A stretch of DNA of 64,000 bases, from positions 73,582,884 through 73,646,883 of the forward strand of contig CM043944.1 in NCBI GenBank assembly GCA_014529385.2, written 5' to 3'. The stretch comes from Adiantum capillus-veneris. Lineage: Eukaryota; Streptophyta; Polypodiopsida; Polypodiales; Pteridaceae. A program made the position numbers and the translations under genes. A model generated the notes under the pieces. The model was not told the origin of the DNA and made no database searches. It worked only from the letters and a program-made list of their open reading frames with translations. Below are positions 1-10,322 of this stretch, piece by piece (position 1 is the stretch's first letter; the number at the start of each line of letters is the position of its first letter).

Positions 1-6
1 GATGGC

Positions 7-2592
7 ATGCATGCTACATATGAGGATGTATCCAACGATGGCAATGTTGGAAAAAAACTTGATGGGAGTAATGTTGTCCAGTTGTCAAGGAAGAGACGAT
101 ACACTTTCATGAACAGGACTCAAAAATCAAAAGCAGCACCAGCTTCGACTTTTTACCTTTCAAACAAATCAATTCAAAGGGTATCATGCATTGATTGTTG
201 TGCACAAAAATGCTGCCAATTTGCAGATCGTGATATGGTGACAAGGTTACGACAACAATTTTGGGGAGAGTCTCAAAAATCACGCACTAATTATGTTTAT
301 GATGTTCTTTCTATATGTTATCAGAAAGATGAGAAGTCACGATACCAATTCAGGCTAAATGGCTCTATTGTTTGTTGTAGAGCATGGTATGAGCTACATG
401 GAATACCAAAGACATCATTTTATCGATACAAGGAGAACTTTGAAAATGGTGTGCGCCAATATGTACATGGGAACACATGTACATTGAGAAGGGGACTTCA
501 ACATACTAGTTTAGCAAGAGCACTACTAAACGAGTTTGTGGAAAATAACTCTGAGAAAATGCCACATAGAAGTAGAACACTGCTAGATGGCTCAAGAGAG
601 ACTCAATTGGTGATTCCATCAACATACAAACAAGTGGATATTTTATGTGAAATCAACACGACACTTGACCAAATGGGCTATGAGAAGAAGCTATCCCAAT
701 CTTCTTTTGGTAGAATTTGGAACAAAGAGTACCCACATGTCACTTTAACAAAGACGAGTGAGTTCTCTAAGTGCAATATTTGTAGCTCAATCAAGGCAAG
801 GTTAGAAGCTAAACCTTCTCTTGAAGAGAGAGCTCTTCTCTTGAGGGAGAGAGAAGTTCACATGGCACAACAAAAGAGTTGCAGAAGCCTATATTATGCA
901 TGGCGCACGTATTCAGAAACTCAACCACAAAAATATGTATGCATAATCCATGATAAGATGGATCAAAAGAAGACTGCCATTCCTAGATTACGCATTGTTC
1001 CCAAGGGTGTGGATTCAGGATATAATCTGCAGGTGGCATTGATTGGCATGATCACTCATGGACATGGAGAAGGTCATTACGGACACTTTGTCTTGAATGG
1101 TTTGTGGCCAGCTGATCCAAATCTTACAATTGGCTCAATTGCTAATTGTTTACATAACCTCGAGAGGATAGATAAGCATCCTCTTGGTGATCTAGTAACA
1201 AATGGACTTCCAAGGAGCAATATTTCACTACTACATGCTTTGAACTCAAGGGATGCTTTGGACTACCATAACTTGAGTGATGGAAAAGAGCCCATTGTGC
1301 AGTCGTCAGAAATTGCAGAAGAGGAATTGGGGTCAACATTTCGCAGATTGCCAGAGAACTTGTTGCTACAATTGGATAATTGTGCAGGGGAAAACAAAAA
1401 TCAATACTTATTTGCCTATTTGTCAATGCTTGTTGCAAGGGGTGTTTTCAAAACCATCCAGCTGGGATTTTTAATGGTTGGGCATACACATGAGGACATA
1501 GACGCCATGTTTAGTAGGTTTTCAGAGAAGTTGAGAGTTACACAAACCTATACTTTGCCACATTTGATGGATACATTACGAAACAGCTCATCTTCATCTC
1601 CAGCTCCATTTTTTCTCACAAAGATCCCTGATTTCAAGCAATATTGTGATGGCTATCTTTGTGATGGACAAGACATACTTGTTGGACATTCCAAACCGCT
1701 TCAGTTCAGGTTCTTTATGCAAGATGAGACACCAATGATGCAATATAAGGCACATGTAGGTGTATCAAGTTGGAGTGGAAGTATTCGCCTTTGGAAAACA
1801 GACACAGAAGGCAAGCCAATGTTACCACATGGAGATCCACCTCTAGTACAAATGGCGGAGTATGTCAAGGCCCACGAAGAAGTCATTTTGGGGCTAAAGA
1901 ACTATATAAAATTTTGGAAAAATTTAGGGAATGGTTCAAGTATTCCGCGATATTATAGACCCGTGATAGATTATTGGAGTAAGGTAATTGAAGAGATTGG
2001 AAAAGCAATCATATCAGAGGGAGTCTTGTATGAAATGTTTTGGCCAAAAACTCAAGAATATTCTCATCTACAAAGCACTACAATGAATTTGCAACAAGGA
2101 GCAGAAAGATTCCTAGGCCTTGAAGAGTTGAATGATCATTTTTGTGGGCCTCAACGAGATAGGCCAAGGGAAGAGTTTGACCCTATGTCTGATGTGCACC
2201 AAGGTGACTTTCTTATGCTTGTTCCGAGTGACACAGAAATCTATCCAGTGTGGCTTGCAATGGCTTTATCTGACATTGATAATGAGCCTACATCACCAAA
2301 CTACAGAAAACTCTTGATTCAATATTGGGCACCTTGCGCGAGAAAAAGTGGGATGACAGATACTCAAGCTTACAGTAATTGTTGGAAGGGTTATTGGGCT
2401 GTCAACTATAAGGACCCACAAGTGTGGGAAACTATAGATGCAATTGTTTGGTCCTGGAGACCCAACAAAGAAGGACCATTTTCTAGAATAAAGATTCCAG
2501 AAAGACATGCTCTAAAAGCCAAAGAAGGCCTCACTCGTGCACATCAGCCACACTTGGATCAAAGTTCAGATATGGTATCAAATGTGGAGTAG
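7..2592 (+). CDS. DUF7869-like protein (RNase H-like, probably transposon-derived), intact
   Basis: This is an uninterrupted frame of 861 codons without introns. The first in-frame Met is used, but the codons before it are also open, so the N-terminus may lie outside the window. A Cys-rich patch lies near residues 61-70 (CIDCCAQKCC), followed by a helical region with an AWYELHGIPKTSFYRYK motif that resembles a helix-turn-helix, and a CNIC pair near 256. The C-terminal half has the hallmarks of the DUF7869 family: HDKMDQKK near 315, LQLDNCAGENKN near 455 and GHTHEDIDAMFSRF near 492. The spaced acidic residues recall an RNase H/DDE-type fold; this is an inference from motif spacing. I recall this family as expanded in seedless plants and some animals, usually without known function and suspected to be transposon-derived. 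It is the only long unbroken protein gene here, so it may be young or under selection. No terminal repeats were recognised around it. Confidence 0.75.
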   Translation: MHATYEDVSNDGNVGKKLDGSNVVQLSRKRRYTFMNRTQKSKAAPASTFYLSNKSIQRVSCIDCCAQKCCQFADRDMVTRLRQQFWGESQKSRTNYVYDVLSICYQKDEKSRYQFRLNGSIVCCRAWYELHGIPKTSFYRYKENFENGVRQYVHGNTCTLRRGLQHTSLARALLNEFVENNSEKMPHRSRTLLDGSRETQLVIPSTYKQVDILCEINTTLDQMGYEKKLSQSSFGRIWNKEYPHVTLTKTSEFSKCNICSSIKARLEAKPSLEERALLLREREVHMAQQKSCRSLYYAWRTYSETQPQKYVCIIHDKMDQKKTAIPRLRIVPKGVDSGYNLQVALIGMITHGHGEGHYGHFVLNGLWPADPNLTIGSIANCLHNLERIDKHPLGDLVTNGLPRSNISLLHALNSRDALDYHNLSDGKEPIVQSSEIAEEELGSTFRRLPENLLLQLDNCAGENKNQYLFAYLSMLVARGVFKTIQLGFLMVGHTHEDIDAMFSRFSEKLRVTQTYTLPHLMDTLRNSSSSSPAPFFLTKIPDFKQYCDGYLCDGQDILVGHSKPLQFRFFMQDETPMMQYKAHVGVSSWSGSIRLWKTDTEGKPMLPHGDPPLVQMAEYVKAHEEVILGLKNYIKFWKNLGNGSSIPRYYRPVIDYWSKVIEEIGKAIISEGVLYEMFWPKTQEYSHLQSTTMNLQQGAERFLGLEELNDHFCGPQRDRPREEFDPMSDVHQGDFLMLVPSDTEIYPVWLAMALSDIDNEPTSPNYRKLLIQYWAPCARKSGMTDTQAYSNCWKGYWAVNYKDPQVWETIDAIVWSWRPNKEGPFSRIKIPERHALKAKEGLTRAHQPHLDQSSDMVSNVE

Positions 2593-2997
2593 AATTATGT
2601 GGAGCTTCTATTGTGACTATACTAGTCAATTTGTAAACAAAATCTTTTTTGTATCTTCCTTTGTTTTATGTAATTTATAGTTATTATTCAAATCCATGTG
2701 TTGTACATCCTCTTGACTTTTGGTGTTTATCAACACCACAATCCTATGAGATTTTCACTTTATTTACTAGCCACACACCTCAATTTTTCCCACTTTAAGT
2801 GGAAAATTCCCAAATTACATGAATTCGGTCGATTTGGAGATTCCCATAATGTGAGATTTTTACCAAAATACCTAATATGGTCTTATGTAGGTGTTTTGCC
2901 ACGTGTGAACCACCTCTAACTTGGCCTTGTCATTTTCAGTTATAATTCACCTGGTTGTGGGCTGCCTTTTAGCCTGCTTGACCGAGCCTTGCCATCC

Positions 2998-3005
2998 TAT
3001 AAATG
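2998..3005 (+). promoter_or_regulatory. TATA-box-like element
   Basis: The sequence TATAAATG lies in a moderately GC-rich context and matches the plant core-promoter consensus. No downstream protein gene is evident, so any transcript would be non-coding or part of a decayed LTR. A chance match is quite possible. Confidence 0.25.
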
Positions 3006-3239
3006 CAACCCTATAGGCGCTTGTAGAAGCAGAAAACCTTGGGGATTGGCAGGAGCACTAACCTTGCATTAGTAGCCAGCGTTTTGGCAGCAAGAAGGCT
3101 AGTGTTTCATCTTTGGATAGGTAACATTTTCAACCGAAGACAACCATCATTTTTTAGTTTTAGCACCAGTAGATTTCAATTGTCATTGTCCTTAGTGATA
3201 GCTCTCAGCCCTAGCCTCGTCGTGGTTGCAGTTTATGGC

Positions 3240-3990
3240 CATCGACATTGCTAGCAATATCGGCACTCAGCCATAACGTTTTTGTCTTCATTGTCGTCAT
3301 CAATATCATTGTTGTTGTCATCGTTGTTGCCATTGCCATCAACATAGTACCCAATACCTATTACCCCTTGTGTCGTGGCTTGAAATAAGGATCCATAGAT
3401 CCCAACCTTATCGTCGACGTCATCGTCATTGTCATCATCGTTGCCACCTTCGTTGACACAGTACCCCAACACCTAGTACCCATTGTGCCTTGGATTGGCA
3501 TAAGGATCCACATAACCGTGTTGTTTTTGTTACCATCTTCTACATAGACCCACCAAGAACCTTGTTGTTTTTGTCGTCGTTGTCACCGTCTTCTACATAG
3601 ACCCATCAAGAACCTCATCATCGTTGTCCTTGTTGGTTGACATAGATCCACAGACTTTCGTTGTCGACATCATGCTCGTTGAACTAGATCCCATCATTAC
3701 CTCGTCATCAACTTTATCATCTTTGACATAGACCCATCAAGAACCTCATCGTCATCAACATCATTGTCTTCACCATAGACTCCAGCAGTACCTCATTGTT
3801 GATATCATTGTTGTTGACATAAAACTAGTAGTACTCATTGTTGTCATCATCATCAACAACATTGAACCTCTCAGTACCTCAGTACCTTAGTACCCTGCAA
3901 TATTTGCATTACCATCAGTACCCAGTAGTACCCACGGTACCATCAGTACCCAATTGTACCCATCAGTAGCACTAATACCCATTAGCATCA
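3240..3990. repeat. Cryptically simple ATC/GTT trinucleotide-rich region
   Basis: The stretch is dominated by imperfect reiterations of ATC, GTT and GTC triplets. Longer phrases such as CATAGACCCA and CAGTACC recur several times. Short open frames on both strands here are low-complexity shadows. Confidence 0.7.
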
Positions 3991-4103
3991 GCATCTAAGT
4001 ATGTAGACATTGTATCAATAGTGTGCAAGAATAAAGAAAGTACTTGCTCTTGCAACAGAGCAAGGGGGCCCTTTAGGGTTTGGGACCCAACATTCGATGT
4101 CCT

Positions 4104-4108
<5 letters not shown>

Positions 4109-4134
<26 letters not shown>
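4109..4134. repeat. (CT)n microsatellite
   Basis: About thirteen uninterrupted CT units are visible. Confidence 0.9.
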
Positions 4135-5378
4135 TAGTTAAGTTCAGTCTTTCAAGTGAAGTAAAGTGTCCCTTTTGTTTGTGCGGAGTACTGGATCCGA
4201 GCTAAATCCATAAACATTTCCGTTGCACCTGACAATAACTTGGTTTTGCCTTTGACTAAAATCTAAAATTTTCAAATAGATCATTTTGATGACTCCCACC
4301 TCAGGTCGAGTGGGGCTACTACTGACACTGAAGAGCATGTTACAAGCTATCGGCGTTCCGAGAAAGCAAATATCATAGGACATCATAGAGTACGAGTAGT
4401 TCCCTGACAAGAAGTTGGAGGCGACCATACACCAGCTATAGGAGGTCTTGAGACCTGTGCACTTAGATGAGGACTCTTCTCGAGACCCTTTAGCAGGAAC
4501 ATCACACATGTTGAATCTCTATTTATATAAAATATATGTATGTATATATATAAATTGTACACCTAAGTATATCATTTTGTCTCACAAAAATGTGATACAC
4601 TTGTGATAATAGCAGGAACCATCTTCCAGAGCCAGCTACCATTGCTCAACCACTAGTACAAACTACTCAACAGCTAGCAAATACTGAGGTCACATAGTAG
4701 GACCAAGACACATGGTATTAGTTTGGTATTTAATTATAGAAGTATAATATCTCCATAAACATTGATCTAATTATCTTTTTGTTAATTTAGCATGTAGTGT
4801 CGAGTCCAACGAAGTACCTCTATTGCCTCTGGACCTTCTCTGATCTTGACACCGATGCTGATATCGACACCCTCTCCTCGAGGTCCCACGCATCTGCCAC
4901 GCCCTTGCCAAGACCCAATTTTGACCACCAAGGACTATGGCAGTTGTGTGTTGGCTCTTATCATGTCACCTGTGACATTGACGTGGACGGGTGGGTTGTG
5001 CCCATTAGAGGCAGCATCCATTTTCACTAGTGCATAGGAAAGCTAATGGAGTTGTACTTTCCTTGACTCCACACACTTTCATTGTACGTATCTATGTGTT
5101 GTTTAAAATGTTTATAATTATTTACTTGTTCTAATCTACCTTCTTGTAATGCAAAAATCAGGTAGATATCAACAAAAAGTTTGTGATTGCCCAACTACAA
5201 CGCAAGTTTGGAGAGGGATGAGACCAAAAAAAAGTCAAGGAGAAAATGGCCAAGCTATTACAACATAAACGGGACAATGCATGGTTATCAATTGCTCACA
5301 GATAGATATATAGATTAATTATCGTCCTTGGAGGTCATATATGACCTGTGGGACCCAAAAGTCAGACCATACAAATGA
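4135..5378. other. Spacer without recognisable genes
   Basis: A 121-codon minus-strand frame at 4144-4509 and short plus-strand frames near 4800-5037 have no recognisable motif and look like chance frames. Nothing else stands out. Confidence 0.5.
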
Positions 5379-5582
5379 TTGTCTTGATAATAGGGTAATG
5401 AGACGTGAGTAATCACGGATACAAAATAATGTGGCACATGTCACGCAAGGAAAAAACAACTAATATCTAAGGTAATGAGACGTGAGTTGTCTTGATAATA
5501 GGGTAATGAGACGTGAGTAATCACAGATACAAAAGAATGTGGCACATGTCACGCAAGGAAAAAACAACTAATATCTAAGGGG
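5379..5582. repeat. Tandem duplication, period 108 bp
   Basis: Copy 1 (5379-5486) and copy 2 (5487-5582, slightly short) both contain GTCTTGATAATAGGGTAATG and a downstream GGCACATGTCACGCAAGG block. Only a few substitutions separate them, so the duplication is fairly recent. Confidence 0.85.
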
Positions 5583-5655
5583 TGGTGTTCGTGATGGTAG
5601 AAGGCTTGTGAGATAAAAACTCTTGTATGATAGCCTTTCCCCCGTGGTATATTGC

Positions 5656-6370
5656 CTATTGTCCATTTCCTCGTGCTACGTGCACTTTCTTGAGCTCTGT
5701 GCGTTTGTTTTTGAGTTGTGATGGGATGAGTTCTTCAACGATCCATAGCTTGGTGCCCTTGAGAATGTGTGTTTGTTGCAAGAGCTTGAATTGATCTTCT
5801 CTCTTCTCCAATTCAAGAATGGCTTGTCCACTTGGTAACGGCTTAATTCCATCGACCATTTCTATCTTGTCAGGGTCAAGCTTGATCGGCTTGAGGGTTT
5901 CATTGAGGAAGTTTATGTGTTCCCAAAAGTCCTCCTTGATCTCTTTCCATGCTTGTGGTAGTTTGCCAATGAGGACCTTGAGGGAATTTTGTTCTTGTCA
6001 CTTTTGTTCTTCAAGTTCCATTGCCACACGTTTCTCTGCTTGAGTAAGCACCGACGATGTAGCTTGGGTGATGTGTGCTTCTACTTCCATTACCTTATTG
6101 GTGGCAATATTGATCATTAATTCAAACCGGGTCTCAAGCATGCTAAGGTGAGATTTGAGGTCACAGTCCTCTTCCACCACTTGATCAAGGGCCACTTTGA
6201 GTTTTCTTAAGTGATCGGCCTTGTTCGAAGCCGCTACGACATCTGCAAAGATTAGTCATGGCTGCATCGAGGTCTTTGAGAGACCCTCTTTGCTGAAGTT
6301 TTCTTCAATTGGGGTTGTCCACTTTGCGAGCCATTTTTTTGAGAACTCTTGCTTAAAATCTTCTACTTCT
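5656..6370 (-). pseudogene. LINE ORF1-like / coiled-coil protein pseudogene
   Basis: On the minus strand the segment from about 6370 down to 5656 translates into one protein-like series interrupted by at least two stops, near 6270 and 5998. The N-terminal part, rich in Glu, Lys and Leu, looks like a coiled coil. The C-terminal part contains EKREDQFKLLQQTHILKG, then a KLWIVEEL-type segment, then a basic RTELKKVHVARG segment. This order resembles the C-terminal RNA-binding region of L1-type ORF1 proteins, and the intact-looking ORF1 at 61.7 kb ends with an analogous arrangement. The family assignment is an inference from that resemblance; no EN or RT domain accompanies it. It could instead be another retroelement accessory protein. 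Confidence 0.4.
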
Positions 6371-6697
6371 CTTCTCTAAAACTGATCAAGAGGTTTTGCT
6401 GGCACTCAGGCACCATGGGCTGAGAGATACACAAGTGTTTAGAGGGGGTGTCATGGGCTGAGGAATACACTTGTGGGCTAGGTGTTCACTGTGGGCTGAG
6501 GCACTGTAGCATTGCATAGAATGTAGCTCACAGGCACAGAAGAGCTTGCAGGTGCTCTTCAGGTTTACTCTCACTGTGGCCATTGACTAGGGGGAGGTAG
6601 GGCATGGCGTTCAACTAACACCCCCCACAGGGCATCCCTTGCCCAGGGGAGACATGCGAAAAAACTTAGAGGCATGCTAGATTTTGACAGAGGCAGG

Positions 6698-6700
<3 letters not shown>

Positions 6701-6791
<91 letters not shown>
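6701..6791. repeat. (GA)n microsatellite
   Basis: About 45 GA units run without interruption. Arg-Glu polymer frames across it are artefacts. Confidence 0.95.
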
Positions 6792-6794
<3 letters not shown>

Positions 6795-7285
6795 ACTGTT
6801 GTATTAAACGTCTTCAAAAGGCCAAAATGACCTATGAGACCAAGCTAATACAATCTTAGTGGATCTAATACAATGTCTAGGTACAAAAATAAAAATACAA
6901 TGCCTGGGTACAAAGAATAGAAATGGCGTAAAGTGAAAAACTAAAACCATCATCATCATCCTCATCAGCTTGAGGATTCTTGGCATCGATCGTTGTCCAA
7001 GAAAGTATTGCATCAATCGTTGAAGAGCTTCATCAATGTCCACCTCTGTAAATAGTCGTACTAGGTAGCACTGGAGAGCAGAAGAGGCACTAGCCACGAG
7101 AACCTACAGCGCTAGCATTTGCAAGGCCAGAGCATCAGCGTTGTCAGTCTCTTCTCCATCAGTGTTTTCAGCCAAGAAGCCTTAGTGTTTTTAGTCTCAA
7201 TCGTCAGCATTTCTCAGCTAGAACATCCAGCGTTTACAGCTTTGATAGACACTTTGATAGAACTTTCCTTGTTCTAGCTGAGAAA
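6792..7285. other. Spacer immediately left of element A
   Basis: No gene was recognised. Near 7238-7257 there is a short copy of a phrase (AGCTTTGATAGA) that also occurs inside the 5' LTR near 7300, which suggests local rearrangement at the left edge of element A. Confidence 0.4.
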
Positions 7286-8117
7286 TGTTGTCATTACCTA
7301 GCTTTGATAGAACTCCAGATTATTAGTTTTGACCACCCAAAAACCTTGGCTAAGGTATAAAAGCCAATTTTTGTAAGTTTTTGGATAATGAAATACACAG
7401 TGTGAGCTAACGGCGCTCACTCCTCTCCTTCTCGTGCTTCCTACTCCCTCTCTAGGAAAATTCTGCCAAACTGTGACCAGCTGATTCCTCATGTAGGAGG
7501 AGGGGAAAACATTAAATCTAACAATTGGTTGTCATATTGCAGTCACATTTGTTGCATTGCAACCGCAAGTAAGAGCTCTACGCCTTGATGTAAGCAGTTC
7601 ACAGTAATTTTAGCTTTTGGCGTCGCCGACCCACGGCCTAATTTCATCGTAACTAGAAACTTAAACTTTCAAATAAAAAACTAAGCATAAACGGGGTATT
7701 GGGGCATCATTGCTAAGCATTTAGATGCATTCTGGGTCGAAAACGACTAGGTCAAAAATCCACTGCTGTTAATAATCACAATTTTGGAACTTGACCTAAA
7801 GTAGAGTTTGAGACTAAAAGCATGTGTGCTTAGGTCTTATAAATATGTCGCAAAAGTTTTGTTACGTTTGGATGTCATTTGATGCTATAACGGATGTGAT
7901 TTGTTTGCCGATGAGCGATTGGCTTTTGGTGATTTCAGTCACTTGAGTGTAGCTTGAGTTAGATGCAAGTTGTTAGTTGTTTTCCAAGAGATTGACAACC
8001 TCTTGTAGCCTCTATGCACTAGGCGAGTCAGCTTTGTCCCATGGATTGACAATTTAATCGTGGTTCTCGCTAATACTGCAATAAGATAGGACGGTGAGGT
8101 TAGACATGCGATCCACA
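7286..8117 (+). repeat. 5' LTR of element A, shortened at its 5' end
   Basis: From 7291 onward it aligns with the 3' LTR from about 25191. The first part of the 3' LTR, roughly 155 bp after its opening TGTT, has no counterpart here, so this copy has lost that block or its true edge. It ends in CA at 8117, two bases before the primer-binding site. The first 150 or so aligned bases show about four substitutions, plus an 11-bp insertion in the 3' copy, so the LTRs have diverged since insertion. Confidence 0.8.
7356..7363 (+). promoter_or_regulatory. TATA box of element A, 5' LTR
   Basis: TATAAAAG is conserved in both LTRs (also 25255-25262), each time in the context AAGG-TATAAAAG-CCAA. Transcription would be expected to start about 30 bp downstream, in the 7385-7395 region. 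Confidence 0.6.
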
Positions 8118-8119
8118 TT

Positions 8120-8142
8120 TGGCGCGGCTTCCGCGGATCGAA
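8120..8142 (+). other. Primer-binding site of element A
   Basis: TGGCGCGGCTTCCGCGG starts two bases after the LTR and continues as ATCGAA. Its reverse complement begins with TTCGATC, which is the usual T-loop sequence, and ends in CCA. The whole stretch therefore looks like the 3' end of a tRNA, T-loop to CCA. I could not assign the amino acid; it is not the TGGCGCCGTTGCC-type site common in Athila-like elements. Confidence 0.6.
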
Positions 8143-8634
8143 GAGACCTAAACTAGGAAAAACACGAGAGTCTTGTGAAGTTATCCTTTAACTTCCTTTA
8201 GGTTCCCCTAGAGTTCAAAACTTTCTTTTAGAAATCGCATAGCTTAAGATTGTCGTCTTTTGTTGTGTAGAGGTAGCTTGGAAGTAATCGTACTTGGTGA
8301 GTGCCTTTAGGATTGGAGGATTGTAGAAATAGATTAGGATTTTGAGAATGATTGGTAGAGGAGACAAGTCTTAAGATCAATGCTCAAAAAACCATAAAAG
8401 ACGAGTGTTTGTGGACACTTTCCACAACCTCATTGCATGAGAATCTAGGAGTAGGGTAAGTAGGATCCGAGGTGGATTTCAGAACATTGCTCTCTCTGAA
8501 AGAATACAGTGTAAGTTGTTATTGGAAGTTGCAGAATTTCAAGTCTACGACTAGAAATAGCTCGAAAAGACTTGAAACCACTCAATCCGACTGGAGAGTA
8601 AGCTTAAAAGTTGTCTGAACCAGTTGGTAAGCTC

Positions 8635-8852
8635 CCCGGGGCAGTCACTTATCAAAAGAACCCTATATCACGTGCGTTCAAGAGGTAATTAATAATACCC
8701 CAATATACATACTATACTTACATTGTGAGCCTATTTAAAAAAACCCCACCCCCCTCTGTATGTATATATTTTTATACATTTTGGTCGTTTAATAATCCTC
8801 TCCGGTTAACTCACGTGATATCATATACATTCTAAAAAGTGACCGCCCCGGG
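8635..8852. mobile_element. MITE, hAT-like, inserted in element A leader
   Basis: The element is 218 bp. Its terminal inverted repeats read CCCGGGGCAGTCACTT on the left and the complement of CCCGGGGCGGTCACTT on the right. An exact 8-bp direct repeat GTAAGCTC flanks it (8627-8634 and 8853-8860). Further inside, TATATCACGTG and a TAATAAT-type stretch are also mirrored, so the element can fold back along much of its length. An 8-bp target duplication is typical of the hAT superfamily; the assignment rests on that, since there is no transposase. Confidence 0.8.
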
Positions 8853-8879
8853 GTAAGCTCAAAGACACTTCGAGGTAAA

Positions 8880-10200
8880 AATTTCAAGAGTTGGCCAAAA
8901 CTCAGATTATTTACTTTTCTTGATATTTTAGGCTAAATTAAGTTTTTACTTGATTCATAGGCTTAGAATAGCTCATGTAAAAGACTGTCTTTGAAAAAAT
9001 TGCAAAAAAGTGTTCATTTCAAGCCTGAAGTTGATAATCGCGATTATGAACTTCCTACTCTAAATTGACCGAGGTTCATAACATTGACTCATTGCATGTG
9101 TACAAACAACTTTTGTAAAGGCCCAAGAGATTTGGATCACCAAACTGACAAAAAACTAGACAAAAACTAAAGTTTGTACTGACTTTCTGAGTCGTGAGTG
9201 TAAATTGGAAAAAAATTTGTCCAAACTTGTTGAAATTTGATTCATAGGCTTATATTGATGTGATAAACATGTGTACATGCTCAGTTGACCAAAAAGATGT
9301 AAAAAGTTGTCAGTTATAAACAATCATGATTATTTATATATGTCCCATTTTTCAATTTTTTGACCAATCAGCATACCACTAGTTTTACCATGTTGTAATA
9401 AGCCCACAAACCAAATTTGGTAAGATTTGGATCACTGGATTGAAAATTGTGATTAAATTTATAAAGTTAGTTTCTGGACATAAAATTAATGGCCATTTGA
9501 CCAAAAATTGTCCAATCTTGATGAAACTTGGCTAGTGACCTTAACTTGAGGTGCTTAACAGATCTGTGTCAAAGTTGGGGCAAAAAGTTACAGAAATATA
9601 GCTGGAGTAAATAATTACGATTATTTACATCTGCTTCAAAACTTGAGAAAGTTGCACAATTGAGTATACCACAAGGTCAAGCATATCAAGTAGACCCCAC
9701 AAATCAATTTTGCTAAAAATTTAAATCACAAAAGTGAGACCTAAGCCAGATTCTCGAAATCAGAGTCTGCGAACACAAAATAGTTGATAAACTTGATGAG
9801 ATTTTTTCCAAACTTGTTGAAACTTGTCCAGGGACTTTAACAAGTTGTATACTTGCCAAACCAATCAAAAAAGTACAAAAAATTGACAAAAGTACATAAT
9901 CGTGATTATTTATCCAGAGACATCAATTTTGACTTTAGAACTTATACAATGTTAGACCAACATAATACAAAGCCACCGGGCAATTTTCAATCAAATCAAA
10001 ACTGGTACATGTTCACTCAGTTTTCAGGTTGCAGATTAAACATTTGATTTTTGCTAAAGTCAAATCTAAAAGTCAAATTTTTGACTCCCATAGCTCGATT
10101 TGAAGTGATACACATAGACCAATCACAAGAGTTAGCAAAAACTCTACTGTCTTTATAGAAGAATAGCTAACTTGATCAAATTTGTACAGGAATCAGATTA
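8880..10200. repeat. Degenerate tandem array, period about 288 bp, left block
   Basis: Variants of the palindrome AATAATCGCGATTATT are centred at about 9040, 9326, 9617 and 9902, so the spacings are 286, 291 and 285 bp. Other landmarks recur at matching offsets in each unit: ATTTGGATCAC, a TTGTCCAAACTTGTTGAAA-type block and CCAAAAAG-type stretches just before the palindrome. The units are strongly diverged. A weak further site lies near 10192. Confidence 0.7.
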
Positions 10201-10322
10201 TAGACAAGGAATCAGTGGCATGACAGCAGAGATTGCAATAGAATCAAGTGGAAATTGATGACAAGTCAATCCAAAGGTGAGTACTCTATCCAGGGCTTCA
10301 TAAGTCTATATGAACCTTAGAT

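Larger units (their letters stand above)
2593..4108. other. AT-rich spacer with a possible promoter and cryptically simple DNA
   Basis: No protein gene is recognisable here. A TATA-like TATAAATG at 2998-3005 is followed by a leader-like stretch, and an AATAAA hexamer lies near 4030. Together they would suit an old LTR or a non-coding transcription unit, but no direct-repeat partner or primer-binding site was found. Confidence 0.4.

Noticed and set aside
4144-4509. 121-codon minus-strand frame
   Set aside because: No recognisable motif, no supporting neighbours and no codon bias visible by eye.
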